Assembly: GCA_047967505.1 (NCBI GenBank)
Contig: CM106538.1
Length of the DNA: 64,000 nt
Strand: one strand, 5' to 3'
Origin: Dipteris shenzhenensis
Taxonomy: Eukaryota > Polypodiophyta > Polypodiopsida > Gleicheniales
Made by a program: the position numbers and the translations under genes. Below are positions 34,237-44,836 of this stretch, piece after piece. The notes below the pieces were generated by a model, which saw nothing but the letters and a program-made list of their open reading frames with translations, had not been told where the DNA came from and made no database searches. Position 1 is the stretch's first letter. Each line of letters opens with the position of its first letter.

Positions 34237-35060
34237 CATATGGTGTGTGTCTGTGTGTAAGGAGAGAGAGAGAGAGAGAGCAGGCTATGGCGGGAGCTAG
34301 CTTCCAGGCGGCCTAGGGCTTTTTTCATGCACAACGCTTCCCCTTTGGGATCACCATAGCTTTCACAGCCCTCGTGTGAGACCCTATGCCCCTGTCCGCG
34401 ATCAGTTCTGAGCCCTGTTCCTCTACTACGTCCTGGATTTCCTCCTCCATGGAGCCCTCTTTGCATGCATGATTACCTTTGTTTGGGTATTTGCGCTGCT
34501 CTGAAGCCCCTTCTTGGCGTCTCAATTCTGCTCACAGTTCTGTGTTCAGCTTCAATAGCTGCTTGCATGCCTTTTCACCTGCAGATTTCCATCGCCATAA
34601 ATGCTCCCCTCTCTTTCGCCTTTTGACCTGCAGTTGTTCATCGCCATAATTGTTGTTGTCAATGCAGTCCACCGTGTGGGTTCGGCCACTTGCTGCCCCC
34701 CCTCTTTGCTTTGCCACTTGCGTGTGCGTGAGTGTCGTTATTTCATGCTTTTTTGGCCCATTTTGATTTTTTGTAAGTACTCTTCCATCTCGCTTTTGCT
34801 GCTGTTTATTACTCTGCTATGGTCTTCTTTTTATCTGTTTCACAGTGTGTGTGTGTGTTTACGCTTGTTTCCCACAAGATGTGTGTGTGTGTGTGTTTTC
34901 TCCTTATCTACCATAACACGGGGGGGGTGTGCTTTAGGCAACTTCTCAGGTGGAACAAACTTTTGTTTCCAAAAATAAAAAACAGAAGCAGGATATGGGC
35001 CAGGATGACCCTGCTCAATTTTCACATGAAGCTCAGCTTGTGTATGAGGTTATTGTCTGT
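34237..35060. other. Unrecognised, pyrimidine-rich; GA and GT tracts
   Basis: GA at 34261-34280; GT tracts near 34843 and 34881. A small duplication (cctgcag......atcgccataa) occurs near 34577 and 34627. No coding match. Confidence 0.5.
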
Positions 35061-35061
35061 A

Positions 35062-35112
35062 GAGATTGATGACATAGTTGATCCTATACGGGAATATGCC
35101 AAGAATGCTGTC
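35062..35112 (+). pseudogene. SEC61-gamma-like fragment
   Basis: The plus frame reads EIDDIVDPIREYAKNAV. The N-terminus of the Sec61 gamma subunit (ER protein translocon) has the pattern D.VVDPLREFAKDSV, so 11-12 of 16 positions agree or are conservative. The similarity ends abruptly. A CTGTAG dinucleotide just before it could be a splice acceptor. Probably a stray exon or relic, now next to a gypsy remnant. Confidence 0.35.
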
Positions 35113-35411
35113 ATAGTTTTCTTTCCAGGTCGCATGCTTGTGGCAGCTGATGTGGGTAACTGGTTGACCCGAACTTTGGGAGGATGTTTTGTGCAAAAGG
35201 TACACTATGCAAGATGGAAGAAGGTTTTGAAGAGCACGTGTATCTCTCGAAGACAACTGGGAAGCAGGCAAAGAAAGCTGACCTACGATGCAGCTACTGT
35301 GGTAAGCCAGGGCACAATGAGAACTAGAAGAGAGATGACACTGAGCAGAAGAACAAAGAAGTTGGGAATCAAAAAGAGGCTGCCCATGCTGTCATAGAGG
35401 AGTTTGCCGGG

Positions 35412-36779
35412 ATGTGTGTCGTCAATGACAACACAAACTTTGAAGAGCATGCTTTGAAAACATGGAGGCATTATTTGTATGGTTCAGAGTTTTATGTGGA
35501 TGTGGATCATGATACTCTGAAATATTTTTGTAAACAGCCTGACTTGAGGGGCCGCCAAGCTAGGTGGGCAGAGCTCATGCAGGAGTTTAATTTAACGATT
35601 CGGTACCGAAGAGAAAAATATAATAAGGTTGCTGATGCGTTGTCTCGCATTATGCACAGCCTGAGTTTCACAGTATTAGAGAGTGCTCTAATGACCGAGA
35701 TCAGAGAAACTCAAAAGATGGACGAGTTTGTCCAGAGCTTATGGCCTAAGGCTCATGTGTTTAAACCCAGAGAAAATGAAAAGGATGACCTGGCATCCAG
35801 AAAAGGCCAAACTTATGCAAGATATACCATAAGAGATGGTATGCTGAAAAGAAATGGCAAGGTTGTAGTACCTAGTCAGAATGATCTCAGGCAGAGAGTC
35901 ATTCGACAGTGCCATGATAGCCCGTGTGCAGGACATCCAGGGGTCGAGAAGACATATGATCTCATGAAGCGAGATTTCTTTTGGCCAAAGATGAAAAAGC
36001 ATATTCATGAATATGTGACACGGTGTTGCTCGTGTCAGGTAAGCAAGGCCGAGCGGGTGAAGCCACCCGGACTTTTACAGCCCTTGGAGATACCACTAAG
36101 TAAGTGGGAGTGCATTTCCATGGACTTTATTGTAGGGCTGCCTACAACACAAGGAGGGTATGATTCTATCCTTGTGGTGGTTGATCGTCTAACCAAGATG
36201 GCTCACTTCATTCCGACTAGGGAGTCTGTTAGTGCCCCACAAGTGGCGGATTTGTTTATTAGACATATATTTCGTCTGCATGGATTGCCTAGATCCATAG
36301 TGTCAGACAGAGATGTCAGATTTACCAGTCATTTTTGGACCGCGGTTTTTGAGACACTAAGGACTGAGTTAGGAGTGAGTAGTGGGGATCATCCTAATTT
36401 GGATGGTCAGACGGAGAGAGTCAACCAGACTTTAGAGGATATGCTGAGGGCATATGTGTCATTGAGGCAACATACATGGGACAAGTGGTTGCCATTGTTG
36501 GAGTTTGCCTACAATGATAGAAAACATTCCTCTACCGAGTTCAGTCCGTTTGAGCTGAACTATGGTTATAGACCAGCAAATCCAACTATAGTTAGAGTAC
36601 CTCAGAAAGTGCCTAGTGCCGCGAACTTTGTGGTTCAGATGCGGGAGATGCTAGCACTTGCGAGAGCTAATATCCGCCAGGCTATGGATAGAGCCAAGGT
36701 GTATGCGGATGAAACCCGGTCTAATTTAAAAAAGGAGAAAAAGTTTTTCTCAGAGTTCCTTCGCACTCGAAGTCGTTGA
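35412..36779 (+). pseudogene. Gypsy RNase H end plus integrase
   Basis: 455 codons open. Residues 14-80: C-terminal RNase H (HYLYGSEF, ADALSR). Residues 168-208: H2C2 zinc finger (H168, H175, C205, C208). Residues 230-345: catalytic core with D238 (SMDFIVGLP), D299 (IVSDRD) and E335 (DGQTERVNQ). D299 and E335 are separated by 35 residues, the expected DD35E spacing, so the active site is intact. Just before the Glu the usual SSAYHPQTDGQTE reads SSGDHPNLDGQTE. The frame shifts near 36770. Confidence 0.85.
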
Positions 36780-37162
36780 CTTCAGGAGAGTGTGCTAAGT
36801 TATCACCTCGATACTGTGGGCCGTGGTTAATTCTAAAAAGAATAGGCAAGGTAGCCTATAAATTAGAATTACCACCGGGGTGTAAGGTGCACCCAGTGTT
36901 TCATGTTTCTCGTTTAAAGAAATTTTTACATACTGGCGACTCACTAATCGAAGGTGTTGTTTTGTTTCAGGAGATAGAGGATAATGCAAGATGCAAACCA
37001 ACAAGAATCCTGGACCGAGGAACAATGCAAGTGCGCAATCGGAAGATCCCCACGGTGTTGGTTGCATGGCATGGTCTACCTCTATCGGAAGCTACCTGGG
37101 AATCCGTATACCAATTACGGAGAGTGTTCCCAGATTTCATCATCGAGGACGCTGATGCTTGA
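36776..37162 (+). pseudogene. Gypsy integrase C-terminus, chromodomain-like
   Basis: Continues the polyprotein in another frame: KLSPRYCGPWLILKRIGKVAYKLELPP (read in two parts: KLSPRYCGPW and GKVAYKLELPP), then VHPVFHVSRLKK, and a C-terminal VLVAWHGLPLSEATWE like the chromodomain of chromovirus integrases. Ends at TGA 37160-37162. Confidence 0.8.
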
Positions 37163-37174
37163 AGAGGGAAGGAA

Positions 37175-37555
37175 TGTTATGCTCTAGCCGAGATAGCATG
37201 ACCTCGGAAAGATCGATGGGCATTTTCTCTTAGATGACCGACTTCTGTAATATTTAATGTGCGTAAATAAAATGGTCAAGAGAAGTAACTGCCAAGGTCC
37301 TAGGTGAGGGTGTAATGGCATTGACTAGGTGGTTCTGAGTGCTAAGGCCTAGGTGCACCTAAATGTGTAATAATGCCAAGGGGCAAATGGTTTAATTGTG
37401 CCCCAAGAGAGGGGTAAATGGTGTACCAAGTAAAAAGGGCTAAAATGATGACATATGGCAGAGGGAACCATCTAGGGAGTTGTGGGTTTTGTGGATAGGC
37501 ATGAGAGAAAAAATTACGTATTAGATGAACCATGCGATCCACGAAGTTGGCTGGG
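37175..37555 (+). repeat. Probable start of gypsy 3' LTR
   Basis: tgttatgctctagccgag begins right after the purine tract. The right end of the LTR and a matching 5' LTR were not found; the 5' part of the element is missing. Confidence 0.5.
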
Positions 37556-37559
37556 TGGA

Positions 37560-39830
37560 AATACGAGATGCCATCGCCCGTGATAGACGAAATCGAAGAA
37601 GAGAATTAGCTAAGGTTCGTTTCATCTACAAAGAGAAGTAGAGGGGCATCAATTGCATCGAGCGCGGGTCCTAGTGCTACAAGAACACCCTTGCCACATG
37701 GATCAGTTAGTGTGGATGCTAGTGCGAGAAAAAGAACATCACTCCAAAGGTCTAGCATTCAAGCACGCTTGCAAAAGCAAGCAGTGAAAGAGGCCACTAG
37801 TGAGCTCACAAAGCTCTTCATACAATGTGCAATACCCTTTCATGTGGCGAAGACTACACGATGGAGGAAGGCCATGAGAGCCGTGAGCCGCATTGGGTAT
37901 GAATGGGAAGGGCCTACATATGAGGCCTTGTGGACAAGAGAGTTAAGAAGAGAGAGGGAATGTGTGGAAAACCAAATGAAGCCCTTGAAAGAGACTTGGA
38001 AAATATGGATGCACACTCTTATGCGATGGATGATCAAATACACGCAGGAGGAGTGTGTACAATATTTTAGTGTCTTCTTGCAAGGGGACCATGTTCTTGA
38101 GAGCCATAGACGCTTCCACTGCAGGTACAGAGATTACAGGGTTGTATATTTGGGAGCATATGCAGGCAGCCATTATGGAGATAGGTGCTGAGAATGTGGT
38201 GCAAGTGGTAACAGATAATGGTAGCAACTGTGTGTCAATGGGTGCCATGTTAGAATATGATTTCCCGAAGATTGTGTGGACACCCTGTGCCTCACATTGC
38301 CTTGATCTTTAGATCGAGAAACTAGGGAAGATACCTTGGATTGATGCCATCTTTAGCACAGCCCGTAGTATCGTGAAGTTTGTCACAAAGAGACCCAAAG
38401 TCCTCAACATCTATCGGGCTTACAATGACCTTGAGCTACTGAAACCTCCAGCCACAAGGTTTACTTACATGTTCATAGTGGTGGAGAGGCTTGTGCGAGT
38501 GCGCCAGGGCTTGTTGCGCATAGTTGTGTCTCGGGAGTGGGGAGATTGGGATGATAGAGGCCAAGCAAAGTCTATCAAATTTATCCGCATGATCATGGAT
38601 GAGTCTTGGTGGAATCAAGCGGAGGCATTAATCAAATATTAATCCTATCTACACAGTGCTTCGCATCAAAGACATGGAGGGAAGCACATTAGGGCTCTTG
38701 TACGAGTTTATGGACAAGATTGGAGAGGCCCTCAACAGAAACACTTCCCTATCGCCTGATAAGTAAGGCTTTTTACTTTTGTAATATGTATAATTATTGC
38801 AGTTACTAAATTGCAATTTGCTATCAAAGCTTATGGCTGGAGCTTGGAATTTTTAAATATGTATTATGTATGTACTATGAATTTTGCATGCATAATGCAT
38901 TCTAATTTCTTGTGGCATGATTTAGGGTTGAGTCCATCCATGCTATATGGAATAAGTGGTAATGCATGCGGTGGCACATGTATTGCATCCCCTCTGGTGC
39001 AGTCAAGAGCAATATGAGAATGACGAGTTGGGGGAGGGGATGCAACAGTATCTACAAAATTGGACGAGTGGTGACTTGGAGATGCAACGAAGAATGGAGG
39101 ATGGAACTTCTATTGTTCCGCAATCACAACCTCTCCTTTGGTCAACCTACGGCTAGGCTCCGAGAGACACGATTACAGCCTGTCTCCTGGTGGGAGAAAT
39201 ATGGCAATTGTACTACTTTAGTAAGAGACAAGTTACAACGTCACTAGTTAGAACTTAGTAGTTAAGCAATTTGAAGTTTTATCTACTACAAATATGTTTT
39301 AAGTTATTAAGTTCCTGATACCTATCTGTGCTTAAATGGCTTATAGCAGAAACGCCTTGTTATACGTATTCTCTCACAAGACTGCAGTTCTGGTCCTTGT
39401 GAGAGGAACTGGACCACTTGGGCCTCTTTCACACAAAGAAGAGGAACAGATTGAGCACAGCTCAATTGGAGTGGTTGGTGTTTTGTCATTGCAACCTCCG
39501 TCTCCTTGAGTTCGCCGTCGGCTACCCCGAACCTCGCCAAGTGAATGTAGACAAGGGGGACGTGGAGAAGATGAAGGTCATACCAGATATCCCACGAGAC
39601 GAACTGGACATATACTCCATGTTGTATGAGGAGCTGTCACCACCAGCAAACCACACACGATCGCAAGCTCAACCATCTAGAGATGGTGCTAGTGCTTCAG
39701 CTACACCCGATCTTCATGTTGATGTTTCTTCTTCAGACAATGACACAGATGCCTCAGGCTCATCTGAGGAGGCAGAGGATGACGATGACGAGGAGTCCAT
39801 GGATGATGCAGATGATTAGTAGTAGTGATG
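37560..39830 (+). pseudogene. hAT-family transposase relic (DUF659 type)
   Basis: Frames in order: TSELTKLFIQCAIPFHVAKT and TYEALWTRELRRE (DUF659 start, about 37690-37990); then GTMFLRAIDASTAGTE, NVVQVVTDNGSNCVSMG and WTPCASHCLDL (to 38312). A stop follows, then KLGKIPWIDAIFSTARSIVK and LKPPATRFTYMF (to 38642). After a frameshift comes NPIYTVLRIKDMEG. The C-terminal hAT dimerisation region is spread over three frames: MHAVAHVLHPLW (38957), PVSWWEKYG (39183) and ILSQDCSSGPCERNW (39370). It ends with an acidic tail (EEAEDDDDEESMDDADD) at 39819. Multiple stops and shifts mean it is inactive. No N-terminal BED zinc finger seen. Confidence 0.85.
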
Positions 39831-40345
39831 TACCTTGTTGACTACAACTGTACAGACTATAGTGCTAGCCTACTCCTAGTCATGACACTTCAGATGCATA
39901 ACTTAATGCATCCTAGACTATGTTATTTCTTTTTTTATGATAGTAGATACAATACTGAGTATACTTTGGACCTTGGTGGCAGCTGCTTTTTTTAATATCA
40001 TCCATGGATGCTTTTATTTTGAGTCTTACATGAATCATGAGTCATGATCATGGAATTTGTGGATCATGATCATCTATGGACATTGAATGCTTTCAAGTTT
40101 CAAGTTTCAACTTGTGTGCTAAGTTTAAAGTACTTCAAACTTCTAAATTTCAGATTCTTGTAACATCAAACTTAGTCATGACACATGTTGATTGTTGAAG
40201 CATCATTCAGGAATTTAGAATCATAGAAGCATGCATAATGCATTGATGCTTCAAGTATAGATAATTGAATTATGTATGATTTGCACTCTATTGATAATTA
40301 TATTATGTATAAAAAATAAATTTTTATACATAAATTGTATCATAT
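39830..40345. other. AT-rich sequence 3' of the hAT relic
   Basis: No coding match. Probably the untranslated 3' part of the transposon. Confidence 0.4.
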
Positions 40346-40445
40346 TGCCGTTTCTTCCGTTTTCGTTTTGGCGGGGGCCAAAAACTCCGTTTCCCCGGTT
40401 TTTCCCGTTTCCTTTTCTTCCGTTTCCATTTTGGCTGGCAACTAT
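40346..40445 (+). repeat. Clustered cgtttcc motifs, possible hAT subterminal region
   Basis: Motifs of type ccgtttc / cccgttt occur at least seven times in about 90 bp. hAT elements often have subterminal clusters of short transposase-binding motifs; the distance (about 0.5 kb past the transposase end) would fit. No terminal inverted repeat was matched on the left. Confidence 0.35.
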
Positions 40446-40519
40446 GCTTGAGATTCACCCACTCTCGGTTTGAAGGGGGTGTTGGTTGGCAAACCTCGAG
40501 TGGGTTTGGTTGCTTCATA

Positions 40520-40860
40520 GGTCAAGGGGGGTTGGTGAGTCATCTGCCATATGGCACGTCTGCATGCACATTGCATAGCGTGAGAATTATAGGGCATTAG
40601 AGCGATTCTGTTGATCATGGCGACTACTCGGCGCAGCAGATTATGGCGTGATTGTTGGTGGTGATGGCAGTGTCCGGTTTATTTTATGAGTCAATGGCGA
40701 GGTGCTTTGGATATAAAAAACCGCCCAAGATGAGTCTACTCTGCATATTCTGGAATACAAAGCTTTCTTTGTCTATTCTTGTGTATTGGTTTTCTTCTTT
40801 GCTCAGCTCGTGAATTCAGTTAGTGGTCGTGAATAACTTGAATTTTAACAAAGGCCACTC
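40520..40860 (+). repeat. Possible degraded copia LTR
   Basis: Non-coding stretch with TATA-like ggatataaaaaacc (about 40707) and a T-rich, cttgtgtattgg-type end, immediately left of a copia RT fragment. Ends not defined. Confidence 0.25.
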
Positions 40861-41800
40861 TTTATGTCCTGAAGAGTGAATCAGATTTTCTGATTTTAAT
40901 ACTTTATGTGGATGACATGCTTATTACTAGGCCAGATATAAAGTAAATTGCAGCTTTCAAAGATGATTTGCAAAAATCATTTGCTATGACAGATATGGAC
41001 AAGTCGTATTACTATCTGACATCCAGTTTGCCAGTTTTGAGTATATAATGATGAGCATATCCACGTATATTGGACAGCTCTTACAATGCTTCCAGCTCAA
41101 GGATTGTAAGCCGGTTTCTAGTGCTTATGTTTCTCCTCAAAGGATGGGATTGACCCACTTGATGCTACCCCTTATCAGCAGCTATGGACAAGTTGTATTA
41201 CTATCTGACATCCAGTCACGCCAGGCTTGATCTACAGTACGTAGTCTCTCACTTAAGTAGGTCCATGCACAAGCCTAGTACACAGCAGTGGCAAGCAGTA
41301 AAACGTATCATCTGGTAATTGAAAGGCGCGCGGCATTTGGGATAGTGACTGGGCTGGTTGTTACGACACTCGTGTCTCAGTGGCAACTGTTTCATGCTTG
41401 GCTCTTCATGAATTTCTTGGTTCAGCAAGAAGCAGCCTGTAGTTGCTACTCGTGCAGCTGAGTACAAGGTAGCCTTCACAACCACTGTAGAGTGTGTTTG
41501 GCTTCGCAAGTTACTTGCAGATCTTGATGTCAGCCAAGCATCTTCTACCATGATCTACACTGACAGCTAAAGTGCTTTGGCCGTTGCATGTAATCCTTTC
41601 ACGCATGTACCAAGCACATTGAGGTGCCCTATCATTATGTTAGAGAGCGACTGTTTCAGCTGAAGATATACAACTGTCCTACGTTCCCACGGAGGATAAC
41701 TTAGCATATCTCTTCATGAAGGCTCTACTACGACCCAAGTTTGAAGCTTTTCGGTACCGCTTTACACTTGGTGCCATTTGTTACGTGATTCTGCTTCCCA
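40860..41800 (+). pseudogene. Ty1/copia RT-RNase H remnant
   Basis: The frame near 40885 reads LILYVDDMLITRPD, the copia RT box. Later come LKDCKPVSSAYVSPQ (about 41093), then decayed RNase H traces: DSDWAGCYDTRVS-like at about 41344, TVECVWLRKLLADLD-like at about 41485 and VPTEDNLA near 41686. Most other codons are disrupted. Highly degraded. Confidence 0.6.
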
Positions 41801-42069
41801 GTACTATCATAGGTTGCTAATGATATAGCTCCCAGATATATACCTGAGATGTATCCAGGGACCAGGATAATTCACCCATACCATGGAGCCTTGGGGCTAG
41901 TTAGGACACTTAGTCCTATAGGGACACGTAGTACACTCGGGATATTTTAGCCCTACTTTGGTTGATTTTGGGTCTTATATTGGCCATCTCTTGTACTTTC
42001 ACATTGTCTGCTTGCAAGTGCACTTCAGGTCCATCAGCTTGTTGTCTCCTCCTTGCATTCCAGCTTTCT

Positions 42070-42540
42070 TCCACTACTTCCCACATCCAACAACGTAAAT
42101 GCAAGGCCTGTTCTGGCTATGTGGAAAGTATTGATAATGTTGCTTATCCTCAAGGCAAGCTATACAGATAGAAGAATGTAGATGAAGCTTTGGACGCCAT
42201 GTCACCATCTTCCTCTCATGCATCTCTACCAACATGGTGAGTGGTACATGGCCAGCATGCCTGTGCCATAACATGCTCGCCAAATGTTGATCATCACGAG
42301 CAAGCAATGCATTTATCCGATGAAGACTACCATCCTTGATTCCTCAAGCCACAATCTCATTGTTCTAGCGATTTCTCACCAAAACCTGCTTGTCATCATA
42401 CTCCACCTTCGTGTTGTTCCTGGTCATTGCACAAACTGAAAGCAAACTCTTTGCAAGAGTTGGCACATACAAAACGTCCGATAAAGTTTTGCGTACACCA
42501 TCACGAGTAGAAAAGGTTGTATTCTTTTGCAGTTCTCAAA
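42070..42540 (-). pseudogene. Ty1/copia protease end and GAG-pre-integrase fragment
   Basis: The minus strand reads LSDVLYVPTLAKSLLSVC (about 42425-42480), the sequence that follows the copia protease. It then reads LWHRHAGHVPLTMLVEMH and CIACLEDKQHYQYFPHS, the His-Cys GAG-pre-integrase domain. Opposite in strand to the neighbouring copia pieces, so it comes from another insertion or an inversion. Confidence 0.7.
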
Positions 42541-42716
42541 GATATAAAGCAAATTCTTTCCCGTTTGGGGAGCGGCCCTCAGTGGGTATAGGGACCCAAT
42601 CTGGTGTCATCTACAATCTCTCTCTAACCCTACTATGGTGCATACGCATACGCCTTGCACAAAGGTTTAAAGGTCTTGCTGCGCATTACACGATCATTCA
42701 CCGTTGCATGTTACAT

Positions 42717-42729
42717 TGGTATCAGAGCT
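42717..42729 (+). promoter_or_regulatory. Primer-binding site of a second LTR element
   Basis: tggtatcagagct is an exact match to the initiator tRNA-Met site and follows ca at 42714-42715, as an LTR end would. The LTR start to the left is not defined. Confidence 0.7.
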
Positions 42730-42746
42730 TCGGTTTGTAATCCAGC

Positions 42747-43184
42747 TTGACTACCACGCGTGCAGACACACAGGCTAGCATCATTGAGCAGCAAAGAGAA
42801 GAAGAGCAGAGCTTCGACTACCACGAAGATAAAGAAAGTACGTTTCTGCCAAGCACTCAAGCAATGATAGAGAACCTCATGGAACAGAACAAACTCCTCC
42901 TGGCCCAGCTTGAAGAAATTTCATGGCAGTTGGGCAAAAAAGACAAGCAACTGGAGGAAACACAGAAACGGCTCGAAGAAAAACAAACTACAGAGGAGGA
43001 CAAACCTGAAGACGGCAAGGGACTCTCAGAATTCGAGAAACTTCTCTTGCTGATGCACGAGGAGCGCAAACAAGAGGCGGCACTTCGGCATGACGAGATG
43101 GCCCAAGCTGAGAAGCAGCACCGACTCAACCTGGAATCTATGTTGCTCCAACAAAACAGATGTTGGCTACTATGCAGGGCATGA
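42747..43184 (+). pseudogene. Gag N-terminal part of a second LTR element
   Basis: 145 codons beginning 18 bp after the primer-binding site. Strongly coiled-coil: LMEQNKLLLAQLEEI, EETQKRLEEKQ, EFEKLLLLMHEERK. In another frame it goes on with MQGMSIASSSGSTTPK and PNFTKYNGK, typical of the region just before a retroelement capsid. The match stops near 43250, so only the start of gag remains. Confidence 0.55.
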
Positions 43185-43249
43185 GCATTGCTTCCTCCTC
43201 GGGTTCAACCACACCAAAGGTTACTCCGAATTTCACGAAATACAACGGT

Positions 43250-43988
43250 AAGTGCAACCACTCAGCCATTTTGCAGCTTTTATCTCTCTACGTCTACCGT
43301 TGGAGCTTCTGCAGGCCATCAGCCCCCTCGCCAACTTTCTCTCCTTCCTTAGAGATTTTCACAGACCATCAGCTCTTTCTATTTCTTTCTCCCTTTTGGA
43401 GCGTTCAGCTAGCAGCAGTTGCAGCCAGTTTTCATGGTCGTTAGCAGCCAAGAAGCAATCAGTTGTTGCTGGCTTTCAAGCCAAGTTTTGCAGCTAGCTT
43501 CCATGCTCAATTACTAGCCAGTTAGTTGCAGCCCGCTATCCTGGTCAGTTAACAGTCAGTTGCAGCCGTATCCTGCTCAGTTAGCCGCGAGTTGCAGCCA
43601 GCTCTCATCCCCAGTCAGCAGCCAGTCGCAGCCAGCTTTCACATGAGTTAGCAGACAAGTTAGCAGTCAGTTGTTGCCAGCTTTCATGCCAAGCTTTGTA
43701 GCCAGCTTCCATCCTCAATTAGCAGTCTACCTACAACCAGTTGCAAGCTCCTTATGCAGCCAGTTGAACACTCAGTTTGCAAGCCTCCACACTGCTCAGT
43801 TTGCAACCCAACCACTGCTGAGCTTGCAGGTCAGCGTTTCTCAGTTTAAAGCCACACTTCTCCTCAATCTATAGTTATATTTGTGCTCAGTTAACAGGAA
43901 TGTATGTGCAGACCTATGCACAGTTACATGCAGGTCAATGCTCCCTTTACACAGCCAGCTGAACAGCTCAAGACAGTCACCAATAAAG
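43250..43988 (+). repeat. Degenerate Gln/Ser-type low-complexity repeat
   Basis: Variants of cagttgcagccagct and agttagcag recur at irregular spacing. No domain. It is the target into which the young copia element inserted. Confidence 0.5.
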
Positions 43989-44824
43989 TGTTGAGAATCA
44001 GCATCTCCAGGAGTGGCCAGCCGACCAGCCCCCATGCAGCAAGGGGGGCCAGAGGGGGTAGGCTGGCCGACCACCAGTTGGCCTGACCGACCAGGCTGGT
44101 CGGTCCAGCCAGACTGGCCGACTCCCCCCCTGGCCTGCCCTATAAAAGGGCCTCCTTCCCTTCACTTCATCTATCACTTCTTCCAGCAGCTCCTCAAGGC
44201 TCTTGTCTTCAGCCTGCTCCTGGCCATCTTCACCGGAGCCTCCCTTCAGCTGTTCTGTTGGCTGCCCACGCTCCCTCTGCAGATCTTCTGGTGCAGCTCC
44301 TCCAGCCTCCTTGCTCCAGGCTCCTCCTGCCTCCTCGTTGCAGGCCCCTCCAGCCTTCTTGCTCCAGGCTCCTCCTGCCTCCTCATTGCAGGCCCCTCCA
44401 GCCTTCTTGCTCCAGGCTCCTCCTGCCTCCTCGTTGCAGGCCCCTCTAGCCTTCTCGCTCCAGGCTCCTCCTGCCTCCTCGTTGCAGGCCCCTCTAGCCT
44501 TCTCGCTCCAGGCTCCTCCTGCCTCCTCGCTGCAGGCTCATCCAGCCTCTGTGCTCCACGCTCCTTCAGCCTCCTCGTTCCTAGGATCCAGCCTCCGTGC
44601 TCTCAGGCTCCAGCCTCCTTGTGCCCAGATCCTCTGCTCCAGTTCAGCCCCTTCTGCAGCTCCTGTTTCTCATCCTGTTCAGGACTCCTTGTATTACAGT
44701 TGCTGCCCTGGTTTATGGGCTAAGTTACAGCAGATCTGTTTGTGGCACATCTTGTTGTCTCTAGTATTCTCTGTGTGATTCTATAGCTTCAGTTTGCTTA
44801 CATCTTCCGCTGCCACTCTTGACA
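43989..44824 (+). repeat. 5' LTR of young copia element
   Basis: TG...CA. TATA box tataaaag at 44141-44148. A minisatellite occupies about 44300-44580. The 236-codon open frame through it (44013-44723) reflects absence of stops in the repeat unit, not a gene. Confidence 0.95.
44300..44580 (+). repeat. 24/48-bp minisatellite in 5' LTR
   Basis: Two alternating 24-bp half-units (gctccaggctcctcctgcct.. and gttgcaggcccctc.agcctt..) give a 48-bp period, about four to five times. Because 24 is a multiple of three and the unit lacks stop codons, two forward frames stay open (SSLLAPGSSCLL and APPASSLQAPPA repeats). Confidence 0.95.
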
Positions 44825-44836
44825 TGGTATTAGAGC
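44825..44836 (+). promoter_or_regulatory. Primer-binding site
   Basis: tggtattagagc adjoins the 5' LTR; one mismatch to the tRNA-Met site tggtatcagagc. Confidence 0.9.

Larger units (their letters stand above)
35200..37174 (+). mobile_element. Ty3/gypsy retrotransposon remnant, PR and RT deleted
   Basis: Starts within gag: a zinc knuckle CSYCGKPGHNEN is read at 35289-35324, with a stop where the final Cys region should be. At about 35450 the frame enters the end of RNase H (ALKTWRHYLYGSEF), skipping protease and reverse transcriptase. Integrase and a chromodomain-like C-terminus follow. A purine tract, gaagagggaaggaa, ends at 37174, before a probable 3' LTR. Confidence 0.8.

Noticed and set aside
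35412-37162. 455-codon frame considered as a domesticated integrase gene
   Set aside because: It is flanked by a gag scrap, a frameshift into the chromodomain and a purine tract, so it is an ordinary decayed gypsy copy.
39418-39819. Acidic 133-codon frame considered as an independent nuclear protein
   Set aside because: Its first part continues the hAT dimerisation domain after a one-base shift, so it is the transposase C-terminus.
42717-42729. tRNA-like sequence considered as a tRNA gene
   Set aside because: Only the 12-base primer-binding complement is present; no cloverleaf arms or B-box around it. Same for 20293, 44825 and 6249.
42857-43129. Ser/Cys-rich minus-strand frame of 90 codons
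   Set aside because: Antisense of the Glu-rich coiled-coil gag; composition mirrors the sense strand.
44300-44580. Regularly spaced repeats considered as CRISPR
   Set aside because: No unique spacers; contiguous minisatellite in a eukaryotic LTR.
44013-44778. Two long overlapping Pro/Ser/Leu-rich frames that look like cell-wall or mucin-like genes
   Set aside because: They lie entirely inside an LTR and come from a stop-free 24-bp minisatellite; the same frames recur in the 3' LTR at 46709-47308.
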